Below, piece by piece: positions 1 to 11,830 of a DNA stretch of 64,000 nt. Source of the DNA: Ramlibacter sp. (lineage in GTDB: Bacteria; Pseudomonadota; Gammaproteobacteria; Burkholderiales; Burkholderiaceae_C); the NCBI RefSeq assembly GCF_028291745.1, contig NZ_JAQGNQ010000068.1, forward strand, positions 62,001 to 126,000, written 5' to 3'. The notes under the pieces were generated by a model that saw nothing but the letters and a program-made list of their open reading frames with translations, had not been told where the DNA came from and did no database searches. The first letter of the stretch is position 1. Every line of letters begins with the position of its first letter. The translations under genes were made by a program, and so were the position numbers.

Positions 1-1230
1 GCCAACCGCTGCAAGCCCGCAGTGCCTTTCAACGGCAAGCACCGCATCGTCGACTTCGTGTTGTCCAACCTGGTCAACTCCGAGATCTACTCGACCTACC
101 TGCTGGTGCAGTACAAATCGCAGTCGCTGATCGAGCACGTGCGGCAGTCCTGGACGATGGCGCGCTTCATGCCGCAGCACTTCATCACCGTGGTGCCGCC
201 GCAGATGCGCCACGGGCCGGCGTGGTTCCAGGGCACGGCCGATGCGGTGTACCAGAACATCCACCTGATCGAGAGCATGCAGCCCGACATCGTGGCCGTG
301 TTCGGTGCCGACCACATCTATCGCATGGACGTGCGGCAGATGATCGAATTCCACGTGGCGAGCCGCGCGCATGCCAGCGTTGCCACCATCCCGGTGGAAC
401 TGCGCGAGTGCGACCAGTTCGGCATCGTCGACGTCGATGCCGATCACCGCATCGTCGACTTCAAGGAAAAGCCCAAGAGCGCCAAGCCGATGCCGGGCAG
501 CCGCAGCCACGCGCTGGCCTCCATGGGCAACTACATCTTCGACGCCGACGTCCTGCTGCAGCAATTGAAGCGCATGCATGAAAGCGGCGAGACCGACTTC
601 GGCAAGCACATCCTGCCGTCGATGGTGAAGAGCCACAAGCTGGTGGCCTACGACTTCGCCACCAACGTGATCCCGGGCACCGAGCCCTACGAAGAGCACG
701 CCTACTGGCGCGATGTCGGCACCATCGACGCCTACTACCAGGCGCACTTCGACACGCTGGGCGCGCAACCCAAGTTCCGCATGACCAACCGGCAGTGGCC
801 GATCTATGCGAGCCCCGACCAGGCGGAGTCGGCGCAGATCGAGAACGGCGTGATCAACCGCTCGGTGGTCGGCTCCGGCAGCATCGTCGACGGCGCCACG
901 CTGGACCACGCCATGCTGCGCCGCTCGGTGCTGGTGGAGCGCGGCGCCCAGCTGGAGCACTGCATCATCATGGAGCGCTCGCGCATCGGCCGCGGCGCCC
1001 AGGTGCGCCGCTGCATCATCGATCAGGACAACCACATCCCGGCGGACGAGCGCATCGGCTTCGACCTGGAGCAGGACCGCAAGCGCTTCCACGTCACGCC
1101 CTCGGGCATCGTGGTGGTGCCGGCCGGCCACTTCCCGGCGCGCAAGACGACCACCTCCCCGTTCCGCGCGCCGATCAACGAGGAAGCCCACCTGGGCGAG
1201 GCCGTGCCCCGGATGGAGGTGCTTGCATGA
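1..1230 (+). CDS. glgC: Glucose-1-phosphate adenylyltransferase, 5' end missing
   Basis: Makes ADP-glucose from glucose-1-phosphate and ATP, the committed step of bacterial glycogen synthesis. The reading frame is open from base 1 (it opens with [19 protein letters not shown]), so the true start lies before the window and only the first few dozen residues, including the nucleotide-binding glycine loop, are absent. Visible GlgC signatures are the substrate loop ([15 protein letters not shown]), [22 protein letters not shown] and [12 protein letters not shown], followed by a C-terminal left-handed beta-helix that ends in [19 protein letters not shown]. The stop overlaps the glgX start (ATGA). 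It is first in view of a glycogen/trehalose operon; a promoter would lie upstream of the window. Confidence 0.95.
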   Translation, partial: ANRCKPAVPFNGKHRIVDFVLSNLVNSEIYSTYLLVQYKSQSLIEHVRQSWTMARFMPQHFITVVPPQMRHGPAWFQGTADAVYQNIHLIESMQPDIVAVFGADHIYRMDVRQMIEFHVASRAHASVATIPVELRECDQFGIVDVDADHRIVDFKEKPKSAKPMPGSRSHALASMGNYIFDADVLLQQLKRMHESGETDFGKHILPSMVKSHKLVAYDFATNVIPGTEPYEEHAYWRDVGTIDAYYQAHFDTLGAQPKFRMTNRQWPIYASPDQAESAQIENGVINRSVVGSGSIVDGATLDHAMLRRSVLVERGAQLEHCIIMERSRIGRGAQVRRCIIDQDNHIPADERIGFDLEQDRKRFHVTPSGIVVVPAGHFPARKTTTSPFRAPINEEAHLGEAVPRMEVLA

Positions 1231-3410
1231 CGGCGCAAGCCGTCGGACCGTCCCCCGCCCTTCGCACCAGCAGCCCGCCCGCGCTCACCGCCCCGGCGGT
1301 TGCCTGCCCTCCCGGCCGCGCCTGGCCGCTGGGGGCCACCCTCGGCGAGGGCGGCGTGAACTTCGCCGTCTACGCCAGTTCCGCCGATCGCGTGGAGGTC
1401 TGCGTGTTCGATGCGCAGGGGCAGCACGAACTCCAGCGCATTCCCCTACCCTGCCGCACCGACGAGGTGTGGCACGGCTTCGTGCCCGGCCTGGGCGCCG
1501 GCACCCGTTACGGCCTGCGCGTGCACGGCCCCTACGACCCGCACCACGGCTGGCGCTGCAACGCGCACAAGCTGATGCTCGACCCGTACGCGCGCGCGCT
1601 CGACCGGCCGCTGCGCGGCGCGCCCTGGCAGTACGCCTATCCGCTGGGGCACGACCGGCGCGACCTGCACATCGATGCGCACGACAACGCGGCCGAAGCG
1701 GCCAAGGGCATCGTCGTCGATCCGCATTTCGACTGGGGCGACGACCGGCATCCGCTGATCCCGATGGAGGACAGCGTGTTCTACGAAGTGCACGTGCGCG
1801 GCTTCACGCAGCAGATGCCGGACGTGCCGCAGGAACTGCGCGGCAGCTTTGCCGGCCTGGCCAGCGAGCCGGCGATCGCGCACCTCAAGCAGCTGGGCGT
1901 CACGGCGGTCGAACTGCTGCCGGTGCAGGCCTTCAACGACGAGCGCCGGCTGATCGACCTGGGCCTGGCCAACTACTGGGGCTACAACTCGATCGGCTTC
2001 TTCGCCCCCGATCCGCGTTACCTGCGCAACGGCGACCCCAACGAATTCCGCCGCATGGTCAAGGCACTGCATGGGGCCGGCCTGGAAGTGATCCTCGACG
2101 TGGCCTACAACCACAGTTGCGAGGGCAACCATCTCGGCCCCACGCTGTCCTTCAAGGGCATCGACAACCGCGCCTACTACCGGTTGACCGAGGACTTCCG
2201 CCACTACCTGGACTTCACCGGCACGGGCAACACGCTCAATGCCAGCCACCCGGCGATGCTGCGGCTGATCATGGACAGCCTGCGCTACTGGGTCGAAGAG
2301 ATGCATGTCGACGGCTTCCGCTTCGACCTGGCGCCGGCGATCGCCCGCAACGGCCATGGCGGCTTCGACCATCGCGGCCCTTTTCTCTCGGCGATCGCGC
2401 AGGACGCGGTGCTCAGGAAGGTCAAGCTGATCGCCGAACCCTGGGACCTGGGCGACCACGGCTACCAGGTGGGCGGCTTTCCCTCCGGCTGGAGCGAATG
2501 GAACGGCCAGTACCGCGACCGCGTGCGCGACTACTGGCGCGGCGTGGAGGGCAGCCTCGGCGACTTTGCGGCCGCCTTGTGCGGCAGCTCGGACATCTAC
2601 GGGCCGTCACGTCGCGGGCCGCGCGCGAGCGTCAACCTGGTGACCGTGCACGACGGCTTCACGCTGCACGACCTGGTCAGCTACAACGACAAGCACAACG
2701 AGGCCAACGCCGAGGACAACCGCGACGGCGAAAGCCACAACCGCAGCTGGAACTGCGGCGCCGAAGGCCCGACCGACGACCCCGAGATCCTGGCCTTCCG
2801 CGAACGGCAGAAGCGCAACTTCCTCACCACGCTGTTTGCCTCGCGCGGCGTGCCGCTGCTGCTGGGCGGCGACGAGATGAGCCGCACCCAGGGCGGCAAC
2901 AACAACGCCTATTGCCAGGACAACCCGGTCAGCTGGTTCGACTGGAGCGAGGCGCGGCGCCAGGATCCGCTGATCGCCTTCACCAGCGCCATGCTGCGGC
3001 TGCGGCGCGAATTGCCGGTGCTGCGCCACAACGCCTGGCTCTCTGGCAAGCGCGATGGCGACGGCCGCCGCGACATCGGCTGGTACAGCGTCTGGGGCCT
3101 GGAGATGACGGCGGAGGAATGGAGCAACCCCGCCGTGCGCGGCGTGGCCGCGGTGCTGGACGCGCGCTTCGCGCCGGCGCATCCCGAAGCCCGATCGAAC
3201 CAATCGGTGCTGCTGGTGTTCAACGCCAAGAGCGTCGGCGCCACCTTCACCCTGCCGCGCCTGCCCGCCCACGAGGGCGAATGGGCGCTGCGCATCTATA
3301 CCGCGGAGGGCTATTTCGACGAGGCGCAGGCACGGCGCTATCCGCCCGCCGCCAAGCTCGACCTGCTTTCGCATTCGATGGCCCTGCTGACGCAGGAGCC
3401 CCAGGAGTAA
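1227..3410 (+). CDS. glgX: Glycogen debranching enzyme GlgX (isoamylase type)
   Basis: Hydrolyses alpha-1,6 branches of glycogen limit dextrins, feeding linear malto-oligosaccharides to the downstream TreZ/TreY enzymes. 727 residues, normal for GlgX. An N-terminal CBM48-like domain (about residues 25-150) precedes a GH13 barrel with the catalytic set visible: nucleophile Asp in GFRFDLA (about D367), acid/base Glu in IAEPWD (about E404) and transition-state Asp in [10 protein letters not shown] (about D476). The ATG at 1227 was chosen because it overlaps the glgC stop (ATGA) and follows GGAGG; the open frame continues upstream only as a shadow of glgC. Confidence 0.94.
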   Translation: MTAQAVGPSPALRTSSPPALTAPAVACPPGRAWPLGATLGEGGVNFAVYASSADRVEVCVFDAQGQHELQRIPLPCRTDEVWHGFVPGLGAGTRYGLRVHGPYDPHHGWRCNAHKLMLDPYARALDRPLRGAPWQYAYPLGHDRRDLHIDAHDNAAEAAKGIVVDPHFDWGDDRHPLIPMEDSVFYEVHVRGFTQQMPDVPQELRGSFAGLASEPAIAHLKQLGVTAVELLPVQAFNDERRLIDLGLANYWGYNSIGFFAPDPRYLRNGDPNEFRRMVKALHGAGLEVILDVAYNHSCEGNHLGPTLSFKGIDNRAYYRLTEDFRHYLDFTGTGNTLNASHPAMLRLIMDSLRYWVEEMHVDGFRFDLAPAIARNGHGGFDHRGPFLSAIAQDAVLRKVKLIAEPWDLGDHGYQVGGFPSGWSEWNGQYRDRVRDYWRGVEGSLGDFAAALCGSSDIYGPSRRGPRASVNLVTVHDGFTLHDLVSYNDKHNEANAEDNRDGESHNRSWNCGAEGPTDDPEILAFRERQKRNFLTTLFASRGVPLLLGGDEMSRTQGGNNNAYCQDNPVSWFDWSEARRQDPLIAFTSAMLRLRRELPVLRHNAWLSGKRDGDGRRDIGWYSVWGLEMTAEEWSNPAVRGVAAVLDARFAPAHPEARSNQSVLLVFNAKSVGATFTLPRLPAHEGEWALRIYTAEGYFDEAQARRYPPAAKLDLLSHSMALLTQEPQE

Positions 3411-3413
3411 TCT

Positions 3414-5234
3414 GTGCGCTGCCAGCATGACATGCCTTTCGGCGCCCGCCTCGATGCCGCGGGCGGCGTCACCTTCCGACTGTGGGCGCCGGGCGCCAAC
3501 AGCGCCGAACTCGCGATCGAAGGGGCGGCCCGGCCTGAACTGCATCCGGCGGAGGCCGATGCGCAGGGCTGGTGGGAATGCACGGTGGCGCACGCAACTG
3601 CCGGCACCCTGTACCGCTGGCGCATCGACGGCAAGCTGATGGTGCCCGACCCGGCCTCGCGCCAGAACCCGGAAGGGCCGAACGGGCCGAGCTGCGTGGT
3701 CGACCCGAAGCAGTTCGAATGGGACAGCGCCTGGAGCGGCCGCCCCTGGCATGAGACGGTGCTGTACGAATTGCATGTGGGCAGCTTCACGCCCGAAGGC
3801 ACATTTGCCGCCGCGGCGCAGCGGCTGCAGTCGCTGGTCGAGGTGGGCATCACCGCGGTGGAACTGATGCCCGTGGCCACCTTCGGCGGCCGCTTCGGCT
3901 GGGGCTACGACGGCGTGCTGCCGTTCGCCCCGCACCCGGCCTACGGCACGCCCGACGATCTCAAGCGCTTCGTGCAGCACGCGCACAAGCTGGGGCTGAT
4001 GGTCTTCCTCGACGTGGTCTACAACCACTTCGGGCCCGAAGGCAACTACCTGGGCGCCTATGCGCCGGAGTTCTTTTCGAAGACCAAGAGCAGTCCCTGG
4101 GGCGCCGCGATCAACTTCGACGGCCCGGGCAGCGCTCCGGTGCGCGAGTTCTTCATCCACAACGCCGTCTACTGGATCCAGGAGTACCGCTTCGACGGCC
4201 TGCGCCTGGATGCCGTCCACGCGATCAGCGATGACAGCGAGGTGCACGTGCTGCAGCAGTTGTCGCAGCGCGTGCGCAGCACCGCCCACGGCCGCCCGGT
4301 GCACCTGGTGCTGGAGAACGAGGACAACGGCTACGAGCACCTCGCGCCCGAGCCGCTGGCCGGCCGCTACGACGGCCAGTGGAACGACGATTTCCACCAC
4401 ATCCTGCACGTGGCGCTGACGGGCGAGACCCAGCGCTATTACCACGACTACGGCCAGGACACGATGGATCTGCTGGAGCGCTGCCTCACGCACGGCATGA
4501 TCTTCGAGGGCGCCAGGCGCAAGGAAGGCGGCGCCCGCGAAGTCGTCGCGCCCGCGCCGGCGCAGCCGCTGTCGGCCCTGGTGAACTTCGCGCACAACCA
4601 CGACCAGATTGGCAACCGCGCGCGCGGCGAGCGCCTGCGCAGCCTGGTGCCCGCCGATGCAGCCATGCTGCCGACGCTGCTCGCGCTGCTGACTCCCGCC
4701 ATTCCGATGCTGTTCTTCGGCGAGGAGTGGGGCGCGACCGAGCCCTTCCTCTATTTCGCCGACTGGCAGGGCGAGCTGCGCGACGCGGTGCGGGCCGGCC
4801 GCAAGCGCGAGTTCGGCCACATGGATGCAGCCGACCTGCCCGACCCGTGCAGCGATTCGACCTTCCAGGCCAGCAGGCCCGATCCGAAGGCGGCCGAGAC
4901 CCAGGCCGGGCGCGCCTGGCGGCAGGAAGTGCGCGCCGCACTGGCGGCGCGCCGGCAGTGGATCACGCCGCGGCAAAAGCAGCTGCTTACCGGGCGCCAC
5001 TCGGCGCAGCGGCTTGGCGAGCGCGGCATCGCCGTGCAATGGCGCTACGAGGACGGCCGCATGCTGTGCCTGGAGTTGAATCTGGGTGACCAGCCGCTGC
5101 CCGTGGAAGCGCAACACCTCGGCCCGGTCGAGGCGCAGGCGGTCTTCAGCCATCGCTGGCCGGCCGACACGCCGCGCGGCACCTGGCCCGCCTTCGGCGC
5201 GCGCTGGACGCTGGGCGAGGAGATCACGTTGTGA
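3414..5234 (+). CDS. treZ: Malto-oligosyltrehalose trehalohydrolase TreZ
   Basis: Releases trehalose from maltooligosyl-trehalose made by TreY. 606 residues: N-terminal CBM48/E-set domain (FGARLDAAGGVTFRLWAPGA), then a GH13 barrel with nucleophile Asp in LRLDAVHAI (about D266), acid Glu in LVLENEDN (about E301) and NHDQIGNRARGERL. The GTG at 3414 has CAGGAG six bases upstream; an in-frame ATG at 3432 is an alternative. It follows glgX by 3 bp and its stop overlaps the next start (GTGA). GlgB-type branching enzyme was considered, but the short length and the NHDQIGNRARG signature fit TreZ better. Confidence 0.93.
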   Translation: MRCQHDMPFGARLDAAGGVTFRLWAPGANSAELAIEGAARPELHPAEADAQGWWECTVAHATAGTLYRWRIDGKLMVPDPASRQNPEGPNGPSCVVDPKQFEWDSAWSGRPWHETVLYELHVGSFTPEGTFAAAAQRLQSLVEVGITAVELMPVATFGGRFGWGYDGVLPFAPHPAYGTPDDLKRFVQHAHKLGLMVFLDVVYNHFGPEGNYLGAYAPEFFSKTKSSPWGAAINFDGPGSAPVREFFIHNAVYWIQEYRFDGLRLDAVHAISDDSEVHVLQQLSQRVRSTAHGRPVHLVLENEDNGYEHLAPEPLAGRYDGQWNDDFHHILHVALTGETQRYYHDYGQDTMDLLERCLTHGMIFEGARRKEGGAREVVAPAPAQPLSALVNFAHNHDQIGNRARGERLRSLVPADAAMLPTLLALLTPAIPMLFFGEEWGATEPFLYFADWQGELRDAVRAGRKREFGHMDAADLPDPCSDSTFQASRPDPKAAETQAGRAWRQEVRAALAARRQWITPRQKQLLTGRHSAQRLGERGIAVQWRYEDGRMLCLELNLGDQPLPVEAQHLGPVEAQAVFSHRWPADTPRGTWPAFGARWTLGEEITL

Positions 5235-8200
5235 GCGCTCCGTCGGAACATGCCGCGATCTCGCTCGCGGAACAGGCACGCCGGCTGGGCGTTGCCGACC
5301 GCTATCACGGCTTCTGGGGCAAGGAAGAAATCGTGCCGGAGGCGGTGCTGCAACGCGCCGTCTCCGCCATGGCAGGCGACGGCCGCCAGGCCGCAGCGCA
5401 GGCCCTGGGCCTGCCGCCGCTGTACGTGGTGCGCGAGGGCGAGCCGCTGGTTGTCTGCTGGACCAGCCACGAGAGCACGCCGGCCCGCTGGCAACTCGCA
5501 CACGAAGACCGCGCCGGCGAAGTCGCCAGCGGCGACCTGCAACGCAGCTACCAGCAAGCGGCGATCACGCTGCCCGAGCTGGCCCCCGGCTACTACCGCC
5601 TGACACTCGAAGGTGCGCCGGCGCCGGACCACTGCCGCGTGGTGGTGGCGCCGCGCCAGTGCTACGTGCCGGCCGCCCTGCAGCAGGGCGAGCGCTGGTG
5701 GGGCTGCACGATCCAGCTCTATGCGCTGCGCTCCTCGCGCAACTGGGGCATCGGCGATTTCGGCGACCTGCGGCGCCTGTGCGACCTGGCGGCGCACCAG
5801 GGTGCGTCCTTCATCGGCCTGAGTCCGATGCACGCCCTGTTCCCGCACAACCCCGCGGCCGCCAGTCCCTACAGCCCCTCGAGCCGCAAGGCGCTCAATC
5901 CGATCTACCTGGACGTGCAGACGCTGGTGGACCTGAGCGGCTGCGACGAGGCGGTGCAGAAGGTGCAGTCCGAGCACTTCCAGGAAAGGGTGCAGCAGCT
6001 GCGCGACGCGGAGATGGTGGACTACCCCGGAGTCGCCGCGGCCAAGGAGGAAGTGCTGCGCATCCTGTGGCGCCACTTCGAGCAGCGCGAACTGGACAAG
6101 GACCGGTCCCGCGGCGCGCACTTCCTTGCCTTCATGCGCGAGCGCGAGCAGACGCTCGGTCGCCACGCGTTGTTCGAGGCGCTGCAGGAGCACCTGCATG
6201 CCGCCGACGTGCACGTGTGGGGCTGGCCCGCCTGGCCCGAGGAATACAAGGACCCGGACGGCGCCGCGGTGCAGGCCTTTCGGCAAGAACACGCCTCGGC
6301 GATCAAGTACCGCTTCTGGGTGCAGTGGCTGGCCGAGGTGCAGCTGGAGTCCTGCCAGCGCTACGCACGCACGCGCGGCATGGGCATCGGCCTGTATTGC
6401 GACCTGGCCGTCGGCGTCAACGGCGGTGGCGCCGAGACCTGGATGGAGCACGAGCTGTTCGCGCTCGGCATGCATGCGGGCGCGCCGCCCGATCCGCTGG
6501 CGCCCACGGGGCAGGACTGGGGCCTGCCGCCCTGGAGCCCGCAACGCCTGAAGCAGGCGCGGCTGCAGCCCTTCATCGACACGCTGCGCGCCAACATGCG
6601 GCACAGCGGCGCGCTGCGGCTGGACCACGTGATGGCGCTGATGCGCCTGTACTGGACCGGCCCCGATGGCGGCACCTATGTCGACTATCCGCTCGACGAG
6701 CTGATGGGCGTGCTGGCGCTGGAAAGCCTGCGCCACCAATGCATGGTGATCGGCGAGGACCTGGGCAACGTCGCCCCGCGCATGCGCGACGCCATGCGCG
6801 ATGGCAACCTGCTGTCCTATCGACCGCTGCTGTTCGAGCGCGAGGAAGACGGCGGCTTCAAGCATCCGCCGCACTGGCTGCCCAAGGCGCTGGCCGTGGT
6901 CAGCACGCACGACCTGCCGACGCTGCGCGGCTTCTGGCTGGGCGAGGACATCGAGCTGTCGGCCAGGCTGTCGCTCTACCCCGACGAGGCTGCGCACGAG
7001 CAGCAGGTCCTGAATCGCGCGCAGGACCGCGCCCGGTTGCTGCTCGCGTTGCAGCGCGAAGACCTGCTGCCCGAAGGCAGCAACGTGCAGCCCACCTCGG
7101 TGCAGGACGCCACCCAGCCCTTCGTCGATGCGGTCTATGCCTATCTCGCCCGCACGCCGTGCTGGCTCGTGGGCGTGCAACTGGAGGACGTGAGCGGGCA
7201 GCTGCTGCAGGTGAACGTGCCCGGCACGACCGAGGACCGCTTCCCCAATTGGCGGCGCAAGCTGTCGATCACGGTCGAAGCACTGGGGAGCGATGCGCGC
7301 TGGGCCTCGCTGGCGGCCGTGCTGCGCGCCGAGCGCGACGGCCCGAGCACGCTGGCGAGTTCCCCGCGGGAACTGCCGCCCATGGACAGCGCGAGCGTGC
7401 CCTGCGGCACCTACCGCGTGCAGTTCCACAAGGACTTCACCTTCGAACAGGTCACGCAGGTCGTCCCGTACCTCAAGGCGCTGGGCGTCAGCCACCTCTA
7501 TAGCTCGCCCTACCTGCGCGCGCGCCCGGGCAGCACCCATGGCTACGACATCGTCGACCACGGGCAGCTCAATCCCGAAGTGGGCGACGAGCAGGCGCAC
7601 GCCCGCATGTGCCAGGCGCTGCGGCGCAGCGGCATGGGCCAGATCCTCGACGTCGTGCCCAATCACATGGGGGTGCTCGAGGCCGACAACGCCTGGTGGC
7701 TCGACGTGCTGGAACACGGGCGCGCCTCCAGCCACGCCGAGACCTTCGACATCGAATGGAAGCCGGCACAGCCCGAGATGGCCGGCCGCGTGCTGCTGCC
7801 GGTGCTGGGCGACCATTTCGGCAAGGTGCTGGAGGCCGGCGAGCTGAAGCTGCATTTCGAGGGCGAGACCGGCGAGTTCGGCCTGCGCTACTGGGACCAC
7901 CGCTTCCCGATCGACCCGAGCAGCTATCCCGCGATCCTCTCCGCCCTGCCCGCGCCGCCGGCACGCGACGACAGCGAAGGCGACAGCCATGCCGTGGTGG
8001 GCGCGCTGCTCGATTCCTTCGGCCGCCTGCCGTCACGCGACGACAGCGACGAAGACGCGCGCCGCAGCCGCGTGCGCGACGCCGCCGTCTACAAGCGCCA
8101 GCTGGCCCGCCTGGCGTCGCGCCACGAATGGCTGGCGCGCTGGATCGAGGCCTGCGTGCAGCGCCTCAACGGCCAGCCGGCCGAGGCCGCCAGCTTCGAC

Positions 8201-10291
8201 GCGCTGGAGCAATTGATCTCCTCGCAAGCCTATCGCCTGGCCGACTGGCACGTGGCCAGCGACGACGTCAACTATCGCCGCTTCTTCGACGTCAACACCC
8301 TGGCCGGCCTGCGCATGGAGCGGACTGAGGTGTTCGACGCCACCCACCGCAAGGTGCTGCACTGGCTGCAGGACGGCCTGCTCTCGGGCCTGCGCATCGA
8401 CCATCCCGACGGCCTGAGCGATCCGCTGGCCTACTTCGAGCACTTGCAGGCCCGCTATGCCGCGCAGGCCGAGGTGGTCGGCCGCGATCCGCGCGCGCTG
8501 TACCTGGTGGTGGAGAAGATCCTCGCCGAACACGAGTCGCTGCCGGAAAGCTGGCCGGTGCACGGCGACACCGGCTACCGCTTCGGCAGCCTGGTCAACG
8601 GCCTGTTCGTGGAGAGCCGGCACGAGAACGCGATCATCGCGGCGTGGCAGGCCTTCACCGGCGAGACGAGCGGCTTCGAGGAGGTCCTGTACGAGTGCAA
8701 GAAGCTGATCATCGAGACCTCGCTGTATTCGGAATTGAACTGGCTGGCGCATTCGCTGCACCGCCTCACGCGCGTCAATCGCCGCCGCTGCGACTTCACG
8801 CGCAACCGCCTGCGCTGGGCGCTGGCCGAGGTGGCCGCGGCTTTCCCCGTGTACCGCACCTATCTGCGCGTGGGCGAGCAAGCCAGCGAGATGGACCGGC
8901 GCCACCTCGATTGGGCGATCGCCGCCGCCGAGCGGCGCCTGGGCAAATCGGAAGCGACCGTGCTGCAGCACCTGCGCGAGGTGCTGCTGGGCGAAGGCGA
9001 GGCGGAGCACCTGCCGCAGGACCAGCGCCGCCGCTTCCTGGCGCGCTGGCAGCAGTTCACCGCGCCGGTGATGGCCAAGTCGATGGAAGACACGGCCTTC
9101 TACCGCTACATCCCGCTGCTCTCGCTCAATGAAGTGGGCGGCGAGCCGCGCAGCTTCGGCGTCTCGGTGTCGGCCTTCCACTTCGCCAACCTCAACCGGC
9201 AGCGGCACCGGCCGCATTGCCTGCTGGGAAGCTCGACCCACGACAGCAAGCGCGGCGAGGACCTGCGCGCGCGCATCAACGTGCTCTCGGAGATCCCGGC
9301 GCAATGGGAGGACTGCCTGCTGCGCCTGTCCGGCTGGGCGCACCTGTACCTGACGCGCGGCACGAAGGAGACCTGGCCGGGCAACAACGACATCTGGCTG
9401 CTGTTCCAGACGCTGGTGGGCATCTGGCCGGCGCAGGCGCCCGATGAAGCGGGCCGCGAAGACCTGCGCCAGCGCGTGCAGGCCTACATGCAGAAGGCGA
9501 TGCGCGAGGCCAAGCTCAAGACCACGTGGGTCTGCCCGGACAGCGGCTACGAGGATGCGGTGCAGCGCTACGTCGACGGCGTGCTGCGCGTGGGCCAGAG
9601 CCCGTTCGCCGACGAACTGCAGAAGTTCACCGCGCGCATCGCGCCCTTCGGCTTCCACAACAGCCTGGCGCAGCTCGCGCTGAAGTTCACCGCCCCGGGC
9701 GTGCCCGACGTGTACCAGGGCTGCGAGCAGTGGAACTTCAGCCTGGTCGACCCCGACAACCGCCGGCCCGTCGATTACCCCGCGCTCACCCGCAGCCTGC
9801 AGGAGCTCTCCGCCCTGTACGAGCGGGGCTGGCCCGGCGAGCCGCAGTGGCAGGCCCTGAACCGCGCAGCCGCCGACGGCCGCATCAAGCAGCTGGTGAC
9901 CTGGCGCCTGTTGCAACTGCGCCGCGAACGCAGTGCGCTGTTCCGCAACGGCGGCTACCAGTCGCTGGCCGTCGAAGGCGCCGCGGCCGAACACGCCGTC
10001 GCCTTCGCGCGCAGCCACGAGCGCGAGGCCGTGATTGTCGTGGTGGCGCGACTGACCTGCACGCTGTGCGAGGGTGACAGTGCCGCCTGGCAGCCCGCGC
10101 TCTGGCAAGGCACGCAAGTGCGCTGCGGGCTGGAGGGCACGGCCAGGCGCCTGCGCCGCTGGCGCAACTGGCTGACCGGTGAGACGATCACGCTGGCCAA
10201 CGAGGAAGAACCCACCATGGACCTGCAGGCCCTGTTTGCCGGCGCGGGCGGCCTGCCCATTGCCGTGCTCGTGGGCGAAGCGGAAGGCTAG
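5231..10291 (+). CDS. Fused 4-alpha-glucanotransferase / malto-oligosyltrehalose synthase (MalQ-TreY)
   Basis: One uninterrupted 1686-residue frame carrying two enzymes normally separate. Residues 1-717 are MalQ (amylomaltase, GH77), which disproportionates malto-oligosaccharides: [13 protein letters not shown], nucleophile Asp in LRLDHVMAL (about D465), Glu in VIGEDLGNV (about E509), Asp in [12 protein letters not shown] (about D561). From about residue 718 ([19 protein letters not shown]) to the end is TreY (GH13), which converts the reducing end of maltodextrins to trehalosyl: [10 protein letters not shown] (about D1057), [10 protein letters not shown] (about E1095), [16 protein letters not shown] (about D1338). 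GTG start overlaps the treZ stop. The ATG at 7382 could be a vestigial or internal treY start. Such fusions are, I believe, known in some Burkholderiales. Confidence 0.93.
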   Translation: MSAPSEHAAISLAEQARRLGVADRYHGFWGKEEIVPEAVLQRAVSAMAGDGRQAAAQALGLPPLYVVREGEPLVVCWTSHESTPARWQLAHEDRAGEVASGDLQRSYQQAAITLPELAPGYYRLTLEGAPAPDHCRVVVAPRQCYVPAALQQGERWWGCTIQLYALRSSRNWGIGDFGDLRRLCDLAAHQGASFIGLSPMHALFPHNPAAASPYSPSSRKALNPIYLDVQTLVDLSGCDEAVQKVQSEHFQERVQQLRDAEMVDYPGVAAAKEEVLRILWRHFEQRELDKDRSRGAHFLAFMREREQTLGRHALFEALQEHLHAADVHVWGWPAWPEEYKDPDGAAVQAFRQEHASAIKYRFWVQWLAEVQLESCQRYARTRGMGIGLYCDLAVGVNGGGAETWMEHELFALGMHAGAPPDPLAPTGQDWGLPPWSPQRLKQARLQPFIDTLRANMRHSGALRLDHVMALMRLYWTGPDGGTYVDYPLDELMGVLALESLRHQCMVIGEDLGNVAPRMRDAMRDGNLLSYRPLLFEREEDGGFKHPPHWLPKALAVVSTHDLPTLRGFWLGEDIELSARLSLYPDEAAHEQQVLNRAQDRARLLLALQREDLLPEGSNVQPTSVQDATQPFVDAVYAYLARTPCWLVGVQLEDVSGQLLQVNVPGTTEDRFPNWRRKLSITVEALGSDARWASLAAVLRAERDGPSTLASSPRELPPMDSASVPCGTYRVQFHKDFTFEQVTQVVPYLKALGVSHLYSSPYLRARPGSTHGYDIVDHGQLNPEVGDEQAHARMCQALRRSGMGQILDVVPNHMGVLEADNAWWLDVLEHGRASSHAETFDIEWKPAQPEMAGRVLLPVLGDHFGKVLEAGELKLHFEGETGEFGLRYWDHRFPIDPSSYPAILSALPAPPARDDSEGDSHAVVGALLDSFGRLPSRDDSDEDARRSRVRDAAVYKRQLARLASRHEWLARWIEACVQRLNGQPAEAASFDALEQLISSQAYRLADWHVASDDVNYRRFFDVNTLAGLRMERTEVFDATHRKVLHWLQDGLLSGLRIDHPDGLSDPLAYFEHLQARYAAQAEVVGRDPRALYLVVEKILAEHESLPESWPVHGDTGYRFGSLVNGLFVESRHENAIIAAWQAFTGETSGFEEVLYECKKLIIETSLYSELNWLAHSLHRLTRVNRRRCDFTRNRLRWALAEVAAAFPVYRTYLRVGEQASEMDRRHLDWAIAAAERRLGKSEATVLQHLREVLLGEGEAEHLPQDQRRRFLARWQQFTAPVMAKSMEDTAFYRYIPLLSLNEVGGEPRSFGVSVSAFHFANLNRQRHRPHCLLGSSTHDSKRGEDLRARINVLSEIPAQWEDCLLRLSGWAHLYLTRGTKETWPGNNDIWLLFQTLVGIWPAQAPDEAGREDLRQRVQAYMQKAMREAKLKTTWVCPDSGYEDAVQRYVDGVLRVGQSPFADELQKFTARIAPFGFHNSLAQLALKFTAPGVPDVYQGCEQWNFSLVDPDNRRPVDYPALTRSLQELSALYERGWPGEPQWQALNRAAADGRIKQLVTWRLLQLRRERSALFRNGGYQSLAVEGAAAEHAVAFARSHEREAVIVVVARLTCTLCEGDSAAWQPALWQGTQVRCGLEGTARRLRRWRNWLTGETITLANEEEPTMDLQALFAGAGGLPIAVLVGEAEG

Positions 10292-10306
10292 TCCACCGGA
10301 CCCATC

Positions 10307-11830
10307 ATGAAGATCCTGTTCGTCACTCCCGAGTGCGCGCCTTACGTCAAGACCGGTGGCCTCGGCGATGTCAGCGCCGCCCTGCCCGCCACGCTCGCGG
10401 CCCTGGGCCACGACGTGCACCTGCTGCTGCCCGCGTATCGCGGCATGAAGGTCAGCGGCGAGATCGGCGACGGCGTCGACCTGCCGCCCTGGGGCCCCTG
10501 GCCCGCGGCGCAGCTGGTGCCGGTGAAGATCGCCAATGGCGTGACGCTGCTGCTGCTCACGTGCCCCGCCTTGTACCAGCGTGCCGGCGGCCCGTACGTG
10601 GATGCCAGCGGTCGCGACTATCCCGACAACGCGCTGCGCTTCGGCCTGCTCTCGCGCGTGGCCGCGGACCTGGGTACCGTGCGCTCGCCGCTGAAGGGCT
10701 GGATGGCCGACGTGGTGCATGCCAACGACTGGCCCTGCGGCCTGGCGCCGCTGTACCTGGCGCAGGCCCGCACGATCCCCACGCGCGAGCCCACCGCCAG
10801 CAGCGTGATCACCATCCACAACCTCGCCTTCCAGGGCGTGTTCGGCATGGAGACCGCCGACCTGCTGGGCGTGTCGCACGATCGGCGCGGCATGGACGGC
10901 GTCGAGTTCTGGGGCCAGCTCTCGATGCTGAAGGCCGGCATCCAGTGCGCCGACGTGATCACCACCGTCAGCCCGAGCTATGCGCGCGAGATCCAGACGC
11001 CGGCGCATGGCGTCGGCTTCGACGGCATCCTGCGCGCACGTTCGGCGCGCCTGCGCGGCATCCTGAACGGCATCGACACGACGCTGTGGAATCCGGCGAC
11101 CGACCCCCTGCTGCCACGCCACTTCGCACCCGACAAGCTCGATGGCAAGGCGCTGTGCAAGACCGCGCTGCAGGCCAGGCTCGGCTTGCCGCAGGATCGC
11201 AAGGCGATGGTGTATGCCGTGGTCAGCCGCCTCACGCCGCAGAAGGGCATCGACCTGGTGCTGGGCGCGTTGCCGCGCCTGCTGGCCGCGGGCGCGCAGC
11301 TGATCGTGCTGGGACAAGGCGATCCTGGCCTGCAACAGGCGCTGAAGGACGCGGCGATCAAGCAGCCGCGCCAGGTCTCCGTGACCCTCGGCTTCGATGA
11401 AGGCCTGGCGCACCTGGTCGAAGGCGGCGCCGACGTGTTCCTGATGCCTTCGCGCTTCGAGCCCTGCGGCCTGAACCAGATGTACAGCCAGGCCTACGGC
11501 ACGGTGCCCATCGTGGCGCCGGTCGGCGGCCTGCTGGATTCGGTGACCGATGCCAGCGCCGACCCGCAGCACGGCACCGGCTTCATCATGACCGGCTGCG
11601 ATCCGGCCGGACTCGACGACGCGATCGCGCGCGCCACCCGCCTGTTCCGCGAGCCGGTGAAGTGGAAGCGCCTGCAGGCCAACGGCATGGCCCGCCACTT
11701 CGGCTGGGAAGACAGCGCCATGCAATACCTGGAGGTGTACGAGCGCGCGCGGCGGCTGGCCGACGGCGAGCCCGCGCTGCCGCCGGTGCTGGCCGCCGAC
11801 CCGGCACGGCCTCAGGGCAGCAGGCGGTAG
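10307..11830 (+). CDS. glgA: Glycogen synthase (ADP-glucose, GT5)
   Basis: Transfers glucose from ADP-glucose to the non-reducing end of glycogen. 507 residues, two Rossmann-type domains: the N-terminal ADP-glucose loop KTGGLGDVSAALP (about residues 15-27), DVVHANDWPCGLAPLYL, and in the C-terminal half VSRLTPQKGIDLVL and PSRFEPCGLNQMYSQAYGTVPI, the GT5 signature with the conserved Glu. It lies 15 bp after the MalQ-TreY gene and is the last gene of the operon. Its 3' end overlaps the convergent regulator gene by 19 bp, so no intergenic terminator can separate the two. Confidence 0.95.
   Translation: MKILFVTPECAPYVKTGGLGDVSAALPATLAALGHDVHLLLPAYRGMKVSGEIGDGVDLPPWGPWPAAQLVPVKIANGVTLLLLTCPALYQRAGGPYVDASGRDYPDNALRFGLLSRVAADLGTVRSPLKGWMADVVHANDWPCGLAPLYLAQARTIPTREPTASSVITIHNLAFQGVFGMETADLLGVSHDRRGMDGVEFWGQLSMLKAGIQCADVITTVSPSYAREIQTPAHGVGFDGILRARSARLRGILNGIDTTLWNPATDPLLPRHFAPDKLDGKALCKTALQARLGLPQDRKAMVYAVVSRLTPQKGIDLVLGALPRLLAAGAQLIVLGQGDPGLQQALKDAAIKQPRQVSVTLGFDEGLAHLVEGGADVFLMPSRFEPCGLNQMYSQAYGTVPIVAPVGGLLDSVTDASADPQHGTGFIMTGCDPAGLDDAIARATRLFREPVKWKRLQANGMARHFGWEDSAMQYLEVYERARRLADGEPALPPVLAADPARPQGSRR

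Noticed and set aside
795-1226. Extension of the glgX frame upstream to 871 residues
   Set aside because: Arg/Pro-rich shadow of glgC; ATG 1227 overlaps the glgC stop and fits the family length.
3414-5234. treZ gene read as a branching enzyme (glgB)
   Set aside because: Shorter than GlgB, and the NHDQIGNRARGERL block and neighbouring TreY domain point to TreZ.
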